64,000 nt of DNA from Chitinophagaceae bacterium (GCA_016713965.1 JADJOC010000001.1:37165-101164); one strand, 5' to 3'; shown: positions 9,852-20,985, numbered from the stretch's first letter. Notes: generated by a model not told the origin, from the letters alone. Made by a program: numbers and translations.

Positions 9852-10887
9852 ATGAATAGTAGCGAAATCATTAGTCATTTTGTAAGGCGGTCAAAAAAAT
9901 TTAGTTTGCTTATACTTTTAATTGCTGCAATTTTTGGAGCCGCATTTTATATTGTTGCACAAAGAAGTGTGATAAAATACATATCCAAAGCTACTGTGTT
10001 TTCTTTAGGGAGCAGTAGCAATGTTGCTTTATCAACTTCTTCAATTAGTAGTATTTTGGGTGGCGGTGACAGTAAGGCTTTTAGCAGTAATGAGGCTTCT
10101 ATAAATATCATTGAATTAGCAACGAGTCGGAGAACAAGTGAAGAAGTTGCCAATTTACGCCCTGATCTTGTAGAGTTTGGCAATAAAAATTTTGCACGAT
10201 TACTTATTGAAGAACACAATCTGCATGCAGGATTTTTAAAAAATAAGTATATTGATATTCCTAAAGATAGTTTGGGTATAATTAATGTCGGGGTTTCGCT
10301 TTTAAGAGAAGGACTAGCAGCAAAAATTAATAAAAATGGCATATTGGAATTAGAATTTAAAAATAGTAATCGTATATTAGTCAGGCTTATTTCATATGCT
10401 TATATTGATAAAATATCAGAATTTTACATTTCTTTAAAAAAAGAAAAAGCACAATTGGATTATGAATTTGCAGTTAAAAAAACTGATTCAATTTTAAACG
10501 TGATGCAAGTAATTGATAAACGTTTGATTAAACTTGATGAAACTACTTTTTTTGCTAATGAAGGATTACAACGCTACAATTTGCCCAGAATAAATTTAAA
10601 TCAAGAGAAACAAATTATCCAGCAGCAATATTTTTTATCGGTTAGTAATAGAGAAAATGCTGCTTATAAATTGCAAAAGGAAACACCAATTATTAAAATA
10701 TTGGATAATCCTGAACCTCCATTTAATATAGAAAAAAATCTTCGCTTAGTTATACGGTTGTTGGATTAATTTTAGGATTAATTTTAGCAAGCTTGCTTTT
10801 TAACTGTAAAATAATATTGACTTATATTAAGCTTCAGTTAAATAGTACATCTGACAGTAATACTGGCGTAACAACAGAAATTAATTA
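9852..10887 (+). CDS. Wzz-like chain-length/polysaccharide copolymerase protein
   Basis: A membrane protein with TM1 at about residues 18-36, a long periplasmic region with a coiled-coil part around residues 190-230, and a PEPP motif before TM2. As read, the frame stops at 10769. Adding one A to the run in GAAAAAAATC restores a second TM (SYTVVGLILGLILASLLF) and a stop at 10887. Two TMs bracketing a periplasmic domain, with a Pro-rich motif before TM2, is the Wzz/GNVR layout. It probably works with the upstream SLBB protein in polymer length control or export. It has no tyrosine-kinase domain. Confidence 0.8.
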
Positions 10888-10898
10888 ATATTTTTAAG

Positions 10899-11895
10899 CT
10901 AATACTCCGAATTTTTATACTTTTTAATTATATAATAATTTATAGCTTCAATCGTGGATTTGCTTATTTCAATTTCGGCACCCGGAATTGATTTTTGAAG
11001 TAATTGTATAGCTTCAGCTTTGGTTCTTTGATAAAATCCATCCCAATTACCAAGCCAGTGATAATCAAAATTTGAGTAATGGTTGCAATCTTTAAAAGAA
11101 GCAATTATTTTGCCCCCATCATTTAAATTAGCGTATAAAGTTTTAAATATTTTAATTAAACCTTTATCTTGAATATAATCAAAGAGCCCAACGCTGTAAA
11201 TAATATCAAATTTCCCTAAGTTAGATAACATAAATTGCGGATCAACTAACTTAAGTACGTTTAACCTTTTAAAATCAAATTTTTTCATATCAATCATCCG
11301 GCTGGATAAGGTAATCTCCGAAAAATTAAGGGCATCCTGGTCAAAATCTACACAGGTAATCTTTCCGTTTAATTTATTAAGTTGTACGCCAATTTCATAT
11401 AATTCTTTAGACGAACCACATCCGATATTTAAAATATTTTTAAATGAAATATTGTCTGCAGAAAAAAATTCTTTAACCAGTAATTCTTTAAGCTTTTCTT
11501 TTCTTTCACGTATCCCGACACCCAATGTCCTGCTTATAGCATATAAATCTATATACTTACCTAAAAGATTGTCTGATACCGGATATCCTTTATACAGGTA
11601 CTCCAGTGTTTCATTATCGCCTTGGTATCCTTTAGGCCATTCCAGTATACGGGTGTTAAGCACACTGTGTTTTGCAAATTCGTAATATTGATGCTTAAAA
11701 GCTTTAATATCATCTAAGTTTTCTTGTTTTGAAAAATCTATTTCTGATTCCAGTGCCTTGTATATATTGCACAATTCAGCCCAGGCATTAAGTTTAAAAG
11801 TGTTATTTTGGGTACAATTTTTTAAAGTAAAATCAGATAAGCGGTTAAAAAAATCTTTTTGAAGCAGCTGTATACTGTTGTTTCTGTTGTTTCAT
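10899..11895 (-). CDS. Class I SAM-dependent methyltransferase
   Basis: Motif I ILNIGCGSSKELYEIG, an acidic loop ITCVDFDQDALN, and post-motif segments FDIIYSVGLFDYI and DGGKIIASF mark a Rossmann-fold methyltransferase. The uninterrupted reading starts at 11774. Upstream, one base shift opens a continuation (DFFNRLSDFTLKN...NAWAELCNIYKAL) back to an ATG at 11895, so the protein is probably about 330 residues. The substrate is unknown. It is convergent with the export operon. Confidence 0.75.
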
Positions 11896-12002
11896 AAAAG
11901 GGTTGTTGAGTTTAATAAATATTAGTTCCGGATTATTGTATAATTCGTATAAATGTAAAGAAAAAAACTTACACAACTATATTATTAAAGTAATAAATTA
12001 TT

Positions 12003-13337
12003 TTAAGGTTTTTTAAATGTCCATTTTATCATTTCTTTCCAGGTTGGTTTTTTGCCATATAATAAAATTCCGGTACGGTATATTTTTGCAGCAATCCAGG
12101 TAGTAGCTAAAAATCCGGCTATTAAGCATGCCATAGAAAGTGCCAGGTGCCACCAACTGACAGCCCCCGCAGCCGGTACGATGCCCATCATTACAATAGG
12201 GGATGTAAAAGGTATAATGCTACCCCAAAATGCAAGCGGGGTACCGGGGTTCTGTGCAGCCTGCGCCATAATGATAAAGGCAAAAATGATTGGCATGGTA
12301 ATCGGCAGCATTAAGGATTGTGCTTCCTGCGCATCATCACTTACTACACTGCCTACAGCAGCAAATAAGCTGGAATAAAATAAAAAGCCTCCTAAAAAAT
12401 AAAAAATGAAGCAGGCAATGATTTTTGTCCAATTAAGCGAATGTAAAGCATCAGTAGCTTGTGCAATATTTTGGGCAGCCTCGCTAAATTGGGCAGAACT
12501 GCCAGTTTGTATACCTCCATTGCTTTGTATCTGCTGCACTTGCTGCATAATGTCGTTAGGTATAAAAAAATGTGCAGTCGTGGCCAGTCCTGTAATTAAT
12601 ATTATCCATAGTAAAAACTGGGTAAGCCCTACTGCGCCTATGCCAACTATTTTGCCAAGCATTAATTGAAAAGGCTTTACCGAACTAATCATTACTTCTG
12701 CAATCCTGTTTGTTTTTTCTTCCATCACACCACGCATTACTGCCGCCCCATATATAAACATCGTAATATAAATCAATATGCCACAAAAAAAACCAATTCC
12801 ATATGTAAGGCCTGAATATATTTGTTGTTTATTTTTTCCCTCTCCCTTCGTTTGTTGTAAGCTGATGGTCCTGGCACTATTTCTTATAGAATCCAATTGC
12901 GGACGGGACATGCTGAAATTATCCTCCAGCATTTTATTTTCCATAGCCATATTCATCTGGGTTCGTATATAATCTTCTGTACGGCTATTCAATTGTTTTT
13001 TTACATCAATAGTTATATCGTTATTTAAATTATTTTTAATTGCTTTGATATGTATGTATGCATCAAAACTACTGTCTAACAATTTGTTTACAGACGTATC
13101 AGCGGTATAAATAAAAACTATGCTTTTGTCGCTTTTGTCTGCCAGGTTGTTTTTAAAAATACCTGTTTCATCATTCACGGCTATTTTATTTTTTCCTGAA
13201 TTTTTAGCCGAAATAAATATTGATCCGGCAACAAATAGAACCATTACCAGCGGCAACAAAAAAGTAGATAATAAAAATGTTTTATTTCTTACTCTTGTGC
13301 TATATTCTCTTTTAATAATTAACCAGGTCTTATTCAT
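12003..13337 (-). CDS. ABC-2 type permease (NatB-like)
   Basis: A 444-residue membrane protein with one N-terminal TM (about 21-44), a large extracytoplasmic region to about residue 170, and five to six TMs in the C-terminal half. The opening LIIKREYSTRVRNKTFLLST is typical of NatB-like ABC-2 permeases. It is encoded directly downstream of its ATPase (22-bp gap), forming a two-gene exporter. In this family the substrate ranges from Na+ to drugs and cannot be assigned here. Confidence 0.85.
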   Translation of the reverse strand: MNKTWLIIKREYSTRVRNKTFLLSTFLLPLVMVLFVAGSIFISAKNSGKNKIAVNDETGIFKNNLADKSDKSIVFIYTADTSVNKLLDSSFDAYIHIKAIKNNLNNDITIDVKKQLNSRTEDYIRTQMNMAMENKMLEDNFSMSRPQLDSIRNSARTISLQQTKGEGKNKQQIYSGLTYGIGFFCGILIYITMFIYGAAVMRGVMEEKTNRIAEVMISSVKPFQLMLGKIVGIGAVGLTQFLLWIILITGLATTAHFFIPNDIMQQVQQIQSNGGIQTGSSAQFSEAAQNIAQATDALHSLNWTKIIACFIFYFLGGFLFYSSLFAAVGSVVSDDAQEAQSLMLPITMPIIFAFIIMAQAAQNPGTPLAFWGSIIPFTSPIVMMGIVPAAGAVSWWHLALSMACLIAGFLATTWIAAKIYRTGILLYGKKPTWKEMIKWTFKKP

Positions 13338-13359
13338 AGTATAAGTGTTAACAGCTTGA

Positions 13360-14285
13360 TTATTGATTTGAAAATTGTCTTGTTGTTGCAGTATCTTCTA
13401 CCATGCGGATAAAAATATCATTTAGGGACGGTAATTTTTCCTGGAAATAATTGATACTTACAGATTGGTTAATAAAATATTGAAGCACATCATTAGGGGT
13501 AGTATTGCCTGATAGCTTTATTAATAATTCATCTTGTTTATGTGCTATTACTTCAAAAAGATAGGTTCCCAAGTGCTCAGGCAAAAAATGCACACCAATG
13601 CGGTATAAATTTTCTTTGAAATTATGTTTTACTTCATTTACCGTACCATCTAATATTTTTTTTCCTTTATTCACTAATATAATATGATCACATATTTCTT
13701 CTACCTGTTCCATACGGTGAGTACTAAAAATAATTGTGCTGCCGTTTTTAGCTAGTTTAAAAATTTCGTCTTTAATTAAGTTCGCATTTACAGGGTCAAG
13801 CCCGCTAAATGGTTCATCTAGTATTATTAACGGGGATTGTGCAATACTGTAGTTACAAATTGAAGTTTCTGGCTCATGCCCTTGCTTAAATCCTGTACTT
13901 TTTTATTCCACCAGCTTTGCATTTCAAACTTTATAAACCAGGCTTTTATTTTTTCCATGGCTTCAGTTTTACTTAAACCCTTTAATTGTGCCAGGTACAT
14001 GGCCTGTTCGCCAATTTTCATTTTTTTATACAGCCCTCTTTCTTCGGGCATGTATCCAATTTTAATAATGTCATTCGTAGGGTCAAATTTTTTACCATCT
14101 AACAGTATGGACCCACTATCAGGATAAAATATACCTGTAATCATTCTTAATAAAGTGGTTTTTCCGGCCCCATTCGGCCCAAGTAACCCAAAAATACTAC
14201 CGCGTTTTATTTCCAGGCTAATATCATCTACCGCTTTTTGCGAAGAAAAATATTTTTTTAAATGGTGCAGTTCTAAAATATTCAT
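13360..14285 (-). CDS. ABC transporter ATPase (NatA-like)
   Basis: Walker A GLLGPNGAGKTTLL, signature LSKGMSQKLQF, Walker B LIILDEPFSGLDP and switch His in IIFSTHRMEQVEEICDH are all present. The frame breaks at 13827-13840 in a CCCC run: VLHNPR should read VLHNPPLIILDEP. One added C restores about 308 residues. The C-terminal extension after residue 215 is typical of exporter-type ATPases. It pairs with the permease just downstream. Confidence 0.9.
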
Positions 14286-14375
14286 CTGATTTTAGGTTTG
14301 ATATGTGGGTTAAAATTAAAGCTTGTAAAGAAATATATACCGGCAATTATATAAGCGGTAACGGTATTGTAATTC

Positions 14376-15974
14376 TTAAGCTAATACAATTGCAAGTTCT
14401 AAAGCTATGCGTTCCCCATCCATAGCTGCACTTACAATGCCTCCTGCATAACCGGCCCCTTCACCACATGGATATAAATTTTTTAGCTGCGGGTGTGTTA
14501 AGGTATCTTTATCCCTTGGTATCCTTACCGGGGATGACGTTCTGCTTTCAGTAGCTACTACAACAGCTTCATTAGAAAAAAAACTGTTGTTTGGTGATTT
14601 CATTTTTTTTCCAAATTCAATAAATCCTTTGGCTAATGACTGGTAAATAAAACCGGGCAATACCTGCTGTAAATTAACCGAATGCAAACCTGGCAAATAA
14701 GAACATCGAGGTAACGTGGCAGATATTTTGGCATTGCTAAAGTCTGCCATACGTTGTGCAGGAGCTGTAAAATTTCCTCCCCCGGCATTATAGCATTTTT
14801 GCTCTACCATTTGTTGAAACCGCATCATTAACAAAGGATCATTCTCTACATTTTTAATTTTTAATTCTTCATTTTTAATTGCATCAATAGCATCCCTGAT
14901 TTCTACCTGTACCACCATGCCACTGTTGGCATAAGGGTTATTCCGTTTAGAGGGGCTCCAGCCATTAACCACCAGCTCTCCGGGGGAGGTGGCAGCCGGG
15001 GCAATAATGCCACCCGGGCACATACAAAAAGAAAATACACCTTTGCCGTTTACCTGCTGTACCAATCCATAAGAAGCCGGGGGCAAATCATTATCCCTTA
15101 TATCACAATGATATTGTATACCATCAATAATTTGTTGCGGGTGCTCTATGCGCACACCTAAAGCAAAGGGCCTGGCTTCAATTAAAATTTTTTTATCATT
15201 TAATAATTCAAATATATCCCTGGCAGAATGGCCGGTAGCTAAAATAAATGCGTCTGCAGTAAAGGTATTATTGCAAGCCGTTTTTACCGCAATTACTTTA
15301 TTATTATTTATTACAAAATCTGTTACTTTTTTCTCAAATAAAAATAGGCCACCGCTGTCTGTAATTTGCTGGCGCATAGCAGTGATAATATGTGGCAGTT
15401 TATTAGTGCCAATGTGGGGTGGGCTTCATACAATATTTTTCTTCAGCACCAAAATGTACAAATAATTGCAATATCCTGTCAATATTGCCACGTTTATTAC
15501 TCCGGGTATATAATTTGCCATCGCTGTATGTTCCGGCACCGCCTTCGCCAAAACAGTAATTGCTTTCCGGGTTTACGATACCTCGTTTATTTAAAACAGC
15601 CAGGTCTCTTCGCCTGTCCCTCACATTTTTCCTCTTTCAAGAATAATGGGCTGGATGCCTTTTTCAATTAATTGTAAGGCAGCAAATAAACCTGCAGGCC
15701 CTGCTCCAATAATTACAACTTTTTTAGCAGCATTTGTAACGTTGGCAAAGGAAAATTTTTGCACTGGCCTTTCGTAAAAAGGCTCGTTGATAAAAGCATT
15801 CACGGTAAGATTAACCCAAATGGTTTTTGCTCTAGCATCTAAAGATTTTTTTAACAAAAAAAATCCTGTAATATCTTTTTCGGGTTTGCCAATATTATCA
15901 GCAACAGCTTTTTTTACAAAAGCTTTATCAGCTGCTTGCGAAGGAAGCAATTTTAAAATAATTTTTTGTCGCAT
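14376..15974 (-). CDS. FAD-dependent dehydrogenase (COG2509-like)
   Basis: Repaired length is about 530 residues. After a leading domain of about 85 residues come the dinucleotide motif VVIIGAGPAGLFAALQLIEK and the family marks NYCFGEGGAGTYSDGKLYTR and NNPYANSGMVVQVE. The C-terminal FAD contact is NLYPCGEGAGYAGGIVSAAM. Breaks at 15621 (A run, GKM for GKNV), near 15420 (A run) and near 15400 (C run) each need one base. The physiological reaction is not established for this family. No partner gene is adjacent. Confidence 0.85.
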
Positions 15975-16009
15975 GTTAGGTATTTATCCTAAAATAATTA
16001 TCATTTCAC

Positions 16010-16091
16010 CGCGAAGGTGCAAAGTCCGCTAAGCTGAACAATGGTTTTCTTTGTAAACTTTGAGGCTTTGTTCCTTAGCGTCTTTGCGTAT
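16010..16091. repeat. Imperfect housekeeping-type palindrome
   Basis: The stretch from accgcgaaggtgcaaag to ccttagcgtctttgcgta can fold back imperfectly (GCAAAG/CTTTGC, CCGCTAAG/CTTAGCG). It resembles the palindrome at 36257 in wording (CGC...GCAAAG). It sits between the DUF3127 gene and the FAD dehydrogenase. Confidence 0.45.
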
Positions 16092-16478
16092 CTAAAAAGG
16101 CAAATCATCTATAATCTCCGGATCGCTTGAAGAAAAATTATCCATTGGTTCCATCTGCTGGGTAATAACAGCATTTTTACCTGAAGTTAAAATCTGCTCA
16201 ATGCGCCAGGCATCTAAATTGGTAATATAGTTGGTTTTACCATCTTTTTCCCACTTGGTACCTTTAATGTTAAAATAAACTTTTACTTCATCGCCTACAT
16301 TAACTTTATCAATTATTGCAGTTTTATCCTGCAATGATTGAAACTTTATAAAATTAGTAATTGTCCTTCCCCCAATATCCTCACTTTTTTCCACCACAAA
16401 TTCCCTGGTTTTAAAAGATTCTGTACGTTGCACGGTATCATATTTAGCAACAATTTTTCCTATAAGTTCGTAACTCAT
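16092..16478 (-). CDS. DUF3127 protein with SSB-like acidic tip
   Basis: About 128 residues from the ATG at 16478 (MSYELIGKIV); a longer in-frame ATG at 16499 exists but adds only seven residues. The body has an OB-fold-like pattern (IGKIVAKYDT, FKTREFVVE, FIKFQSLQDKTAIID, GDEVKVYFNIKG) as in DUF3127. The C-terminus is an acidic tail ending IIDDLPF, like the protein-interaction tip of bacterial SSB. It is plausibly a ssDNA-binding or SSB-partner protein; that role is inferred from the tail and fold. Confidence 0.8.
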   Translation of the reverse strand: MSYELIGKIVAKYDTVQRTESFKTREFVVEKSEDIGGRTITNFIKFQSLQDKTAIIDKVNVGDEVKVYFNIKGTKWEKDGKTNYITNLDAWRIEQILTSGKNAVITQQMEPMDNFSSSDPEIIDDLPF

Positions 16479-16592
16479 TGTATTTGTATTTATTAACAAA
16501 AGTAATTTTATTCATTCATATTATTTTCTTCTTTTTTATCATTTATTAATAAAAAAAAGCACTACCTTTCTCCATTTCAAGTAAATATTCCC

Positions 16593-17330
16593 ATGCGAAA
16601 ATTTCTAAGTATTTTTTTAGTTTTAGCAGTAATTGCCTGTAATACAACTTACCAGCCATCTGCAGTTCAGTATAAAGATTATAAAGTAACCCCGGCTATT
16701 AAGCAAGATGGGGCTGTAGCATTTTTGCTAAAACCTTATGCAGATAGTGTAAATAAAAAAATGAGTGATATTATTGCTGTTTCTGCCATTACATTGGATA
16801 AGAAACAACCCGAAGGCACATTGGGAAATATATTAGCAGATGCGATGCTTGTAATGGCAGAACAAAAATATAAAATAGAAATAGATGCTGCATTTATTAA
16901 TTATGGCGGCATTCGTTTACCATCTATACCGGCGGGTGATATCAGCCGTGGTAAAATATATGAACTGGCACCTTTCGATAACCTGATCGTAGTACAAAAA
17001 ATTAATGGGAAAATATTACAGGAATTTTTAGATCATATTTCAGGCAAAGGGGGGTGGCCCGGAGCAGGCATTACCTGGCAGATAAAAGATAAAAAAGCTA
17101 TTAATGTATTGATTAATAATAAGCCTTTAAATGAAAATGCAATTTACACTATTGCCAATAATGATTATGTGGCTAATGGTGGAGATGATTGCAAAATGTT
17201 AAAAGGTATCCCCCAACAAAATAGTGGATTTGTATTCAGGGATGCAGTGATTGAATATTTTAGTTCATTTACAAAACAAGGGAAAAAAATATTTGCTCAA
17301 CCAGAAAATCGGGTAAGCTATGCAAACTAG
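16593..17330 (+). CDS. 5'-nucleotidase C-terminal domain lipoprotein
   Basis: A 245-residue protein. It has a lipoprotein signal ending VIAC (Cys16), then the 5_nucleotid_C domain alone: GTLGNILADAMLV, NYGGIRLPSIPAGDIS, ELAPFDNLIVVQKINGK, YTIANNDYVANGGDD. In most bacteria this domain follows the metallophosphatase domain in one chain. Here it is a separate gene placed upstream, and the metallophosphatase gene starts 11 bp before its stop. The pair likely assembles into one extracytoplasmic nucleotidase. Confidence 0.87.
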   Translation: MRKFLSIFLVLAVIACNTTYQPSAVQYKDYKVTPAIKQDGAVAFLLKPYADSVNKKMSDIIAVSAITLDKKQPEGTLGNILADAMLVMAEQKYKIEIDAAFINYGGIRLPSIPAGDISRGKIYELAPFDNLIVVQKINGKILQEFLDHISGKGGWPGAGITWQIKDKKAINVLINNKPLNENAIYTIANNDYVANGGDDCKMLKGIPQQNSGFVFRDAVIEYFSSFTKQGKKIFAQPENRVSYAN

Positions 17331-18252
17331 AAGAAAATTTGTAACACAAAGTGTTTTAGCAGCCGGGGCATTGCTAACATCACAAAATATATTGGCCGGC
17401 TTGTACGAAGAAAATGCATCAAAAAAATTAACCATTTTGCATACTAATGATGTACACAGCAGGTTGGAGGCTTTTCCTATGGATGGGAGTAAAAACCAGG
17501 GATTAGGAGGAGTAGCCGCCAGGGCAGAGCTGATTAAACAAATCAGGGAAAAAGAACAACACGTATTGTTGCTGGATGCGGGGATATCTTCCAGGGTACT
17601 CCATATTTCAATATGTATAAAGGCGAGCCTGAAATGAAAGCTATGGCCGCAATGAGGTATGATGCTGCTATTATGGGTAATCATGATTTTGACGCAGGAT
17701 TAGAAAACTTTTCCACACAATTACAGCACGGAGGTTTCTCGATTACCATGTGCAATTATAATTTTTCCGGCACATCAATGGAATTTAAAAATAAGCCATA
17801 TAAAATTTTTAAAAAAGGCAAATTAAAAATTGGGGTGACAGGTGGGGATAGAAATGGAAGGGCTGGTGCCTGCTGAATTATTTGGCAATACAAAATATTT
17901 AAACCCAGTACAAAAATTAAATGAAACCGCAGATATTTTAAAAAATAAAGAAAATTGTGATATGGTAATATGCTTGAGCCACCTGGGTTACGAGTATAAA
18001 AGCAATAAGGTAAGCGATAAAATTTTAGCAAAAGAAACCAGTAATGTAGACCTGATTTTGGGTGGGCATACACATACTTTTTTAGATGCCCCGGAAGTAC
18101 ATAAAAATAAATCGGGCAGCGATGTTATAATTAACCAGGTTGGCTGGGCAGGAATAATGCTGGGCAGGCTGGATTTTGAACTGAAAGGAAGAAGAAATAA
18201 AAATTTAATAAAGTCACACACTGTGGCTATAGGGGAAAAAACAACTGAATAA
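17320..18252 (+). CDS. 5'-nucleotidase metallophosphatase domain, Tat-type signal
   Basis: Starts MQTRRKFVTQSVLAAGALL, a twin-arginine-like signal. Metal ligands appear in LHTNDVHSR, MGNHDFDAG, CLSHLGYEY and LGGHTHTFLD, the calcineurin-like phosphoesterase set of UshA/5'-nucleotidases. Two breaks (near 17588, DAG(D)IFQGTPYFNMY, and near 17845 in a GGGG run) each need one base; the repaired protein is about 310 residues. It overlaps the separate C-terminal-domain gene. It probably hydrolyses nucleotides or related phosphoesters outside the cytoplasm. Confidence 0.87.
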
Positions 18253-18386
18253 AAAATTTTTTTTTCAACAAATTATTTTGATATTCGCTCTCCTGCAAAA
18301 AAAACCGATATTTTAAAATACAAATAGTTTTTTTTACAGAAATTTCCAAAAAATAATACCTCAATATATAAATTGCTTAAGGAATA

Positions 18387-19815
18387 ATGGAGAAAGCTTT
18401 TGAAAAAGTATGGGCTGATTGTTTAGATATCATCAAAGACATTGTAGAGTGGCAACACTTTAAAACATGGTTTGAGCCAATAAGGCCTGTAGCACTAAAA
18501 GAAAAAGTTTTAACTATCCAGGTGCCCAGTCAATTTTTTTATGAGTATCTTGAAGAGCATTATGTCTCTTTATTAGCAAAAACGCTTAAAAGGGAATTAG
18601 GTGCAGCAGCAAGATTGGAATACAGGATAATGATGGATAGTGGAAATAGTAAAAATAAACCACTTACTATGGATGTGCCCGGTCATGGTTTTAAATCTTA
18701 TTCAAATAATGAAATGGATTTTCCTTTAGTTATAAATAATCCAGTAAAAAATCCATTTGTAATTCCGGGTTTAAAAAAGATGCAGATTGATCCGCAGCTT
18801 AACCATGCTTATACATTTGATTCATTTATAGAAGGAGATTGTAACAGGTAGCCCGCAGGGCCGGAAAACCGTTGCAGAAAAGCCCGGAACCACTTCATTC
18901 AACCCACTGGTAATTTATGGCGGCGTAGGCCTCGGCAAAACCCACCTGGCACAAGCTATCGGAAATGAGGTAAAACGCATGCATACTAACAAAATAGTAT
19001 TGTATGTTAGCTCCGAAAAATTTATCAACCAGTTTATAGATCATGGCCGTAACGGGGCTATTAATGACTTTATACATTTTTACCAGCTAATAGATGTATT
19101 AATTATTGATGATGTACAATTTTTCAGCAGGGCCGAAAAATCACAAGATGCATTCTTTTCCATTTTCAATCACCTGCACCAGAGCGGTAAGCAGCTAATA
19201 TTAACCAGCGACAAACCGCCTAAAGACCTGGAAGGTGTGCAGGAAAGGTTATTAAGCCGTTTCCGATGGGGCTTAAGTGCCGACTTACAGGTGCCTGACT
19301 ATGAAACTAAAATTGATATTTTAGAGAAGAAAATGAAAAATGATGGCCTGGAAATGCCAAAAGAAGTAGTTAAATATATTGCTTATAATATTAACAGTAA
19401 TGTTCGGGAACTTGAAGGCGCACTGATATCTTTACTGGCTCAATCGTCGCTGAATAAAAGAGAAATTGACCTGGAACTGGCTAAAAAGTATTACGCAATT
19501 TGTAAAATCATCCAGTAAAGAAATTAATATTGATACGATACAAAAAATGGTATGCGAATACTTTGATGTGCCTTACGATAAATTATTGCAAAAACCCGTA
19601 AAAGAGAGATTGTGCAGGCCCGGCAAATTACCATGTATCTTTCTAAGGCATTTACCAAAAATTCTTTAAAAACGATTGGAGAGCATTTTGGTGGGAGAGA
19701 TCATACTACAGTAATACATAGTTGTCAAACCGTAAAAGATTTAATGGATACCGATTCTTTATTTAAAGAAAGTGTAATGGAGCTACAGCAAAAAGTACAA
19801 CTGGCAGCTATGTAA
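18387..19815 (+). CDS. dnaA: Chromosomal replication initiator DnaA
   Basis: Domain I opens EKVWADCLDIIKD. The AAA+ domain has Walker A YGGVGLGKTHLAQAIG, Walker B LIIDDVQFF and sensor segment LTSDKPPKDLEG. The DnaA-box-binding domain IV has EHFGGRDHTTVIHSC. The window carries four one-base losses: near 18848 (NR[L]ARRAG), 18873 (AAAA run), about 19480 and about 19600 (AAAA run before GAGAGATTG). An essential gene with four homopolymer-type breaks can only be read as sequencing error. Repaired length is about 477 residues. It is read rightward with no rpmH or dnaN nearby. Confidence 0.95.
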
Positions 19816-19850
19816 AAATATTTATCCAAATTCATCGAATTTGGATTTTT

Positions 19851-19900
19851 TTGTTACCAGCATTTGTTCCCTGATTTAGCTGCGGTGGCGACGCTCCATT
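19851..19900 (+). repeat. Dispersed ~45-bp repeat, copy 2
   Basis: TTTTTTGTTACCAGCATTTG followed by a GC-richer tail (GCTGCGGTGGCGACGCTC), just downstream of dnaA. It belongs to the family described at 3846. The rest of the 19816-19994 gap shows nothing else I can support. Confidence 0.55.
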
Positions 19901-19994
19901 CAACAATATTTCTTTGGTCATCTTTAATTATGTTTGTTATAAACATATCGCTATACGGAACTCATTGTAATTATGTATTTTATTATCTGCTAAA

Positions 19995-20714
19995 ATGAAA
20001 CACTCTTTTTCATTATTTTTAATTCTCTGCATTTATAGTTGTCAATTACCGGGCAATAAAAAAGTAACCAGTCAGTCAAACCCTGCACAAGAAGAGCTTC
20101 CCGGCAAATCTTATAAAGAAATTAAAGATAGCATAGCGCACAAAAGAAAAATATTTTTTAATGAAAATTCATCTTTACAAACTTTTTCACGCAAAAGTAT
20201 AAATGAAATAACAGATTTTTGGATAAATTGCATTAGCAAAGATCTTTACAGTAAATGGCAAAATACACCATGGGATTTTAATGGCACCACTACCCGGCCA
20301 CAATATGGAACTATTGCCTGTGGTTATTTTGTAACTACTATCCTGCAGGATATGGACCTTAAAATAAACAGGGTGAAGCTATCAATTTGTGCTTCATCCA
20401 TAATGATGAGGGCACTTACACCACACCAAAAAATTAAAAATTTGAGTTATTTAAGCTATGGCGGCTTTAATGATACATTAAAATATTATGGTAAAGGTGT
20501 TTATATAATTGGCCTTGATTTTCATACAGGTTTTATTATTAATGATGGTACTGAAAATTGGTTTATACATTCAAATTATATCCAGCGAAAAGGTGTAACA
20601 AAAGAACGAGTGCTGCTTTCGGTTGCTTTAAAATCTTCAAAAACACGCTGGCTAATTTCTTTGACAAACGATAAGAATTTTTTATTTAACTGGCTTAAAG
20701 GACAGCATTTTTAG
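19995..20714 (+). CDS. Putative lipoprotein, possible cysteine-peptidase-like fold
   Basis: A 239-residue protein with a lipobox-like end (IYSC, Cys16). A segment TIACGYFVTTILQDM resembles the nucleophile helix of NlpC/P60-like enzymes, and GLDFHTGFIIND with WFIHSNY could supply the His. The match is by pattern only and I do not recognise the family. It stands alone between dnaA and the tRNA genes. Confidence 0.55.
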   Translation: MKHSFSLFLILCIYSCQLPGNKKVTSQSNPAQEELPGKSYKEIKDSIAHKRKIFFNENSSLQTFSRKSINEITDFWINCISKDLYSKWQNTPWDFNGTTTRPQYGTIACGYFVTTILQDMDLKINRVKLSICASSIMMRALTPHQKIKNLSYLSYGGFNDTLKYYGKGVYIIGLDFHTGFIINDGTENWFIHSNYIQRKGVTKERVLLSVALKSSKTRWLISLTNDKNFLFNWLKGQHF

Positions 20715-20835
20715 TATACCTGATAGAATATTAAAAATATTTATTTTTTTCATTTTAGTTTTGGGTAATACATATAGTAATTGTATTTTTGCAACCCTTA
20801 GTAATAAGGGCTGGTTCTTAAAAAGCATGGGAGCC

Positions 20836-20924
20836 GGAGAGATGCCTGAGAGGCCGAAAGGAACGGTTTGCTAAATCGTCGTACGGGTTACACTGTACCG
20901 TGGGTTCGAATCCCACTCTCTCCG
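20836..20924 (+). tRNA. tRNA-Ser (GCT)
   Basis: Acceptor stem GGAGAGA/TCTCTCC, anticodon loop around TTGCTAA, long variable arm (GTCGTACGGG...CCGT), T-loop GGTTCGAATCCC. The length of 89 nt and the long variable arm fit a class II serine tRNA. The CCA end is not encoded. Confidence 0.93.
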
Positions 20925-20985
20925 CATAAAATTGATATCGTTTTATAGAAGTATAAAACTCCAAGATAGTACCGGCATAGTTTTT

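Noticed and set aside
18387..19815. Programmed frameshifting in dnaA and other genes
   Set aside because: The shifts lack a common slippery site and structure, need up to four per gene, and nearly all are one-base losses in homopolymers, so sequencing error explains them better.
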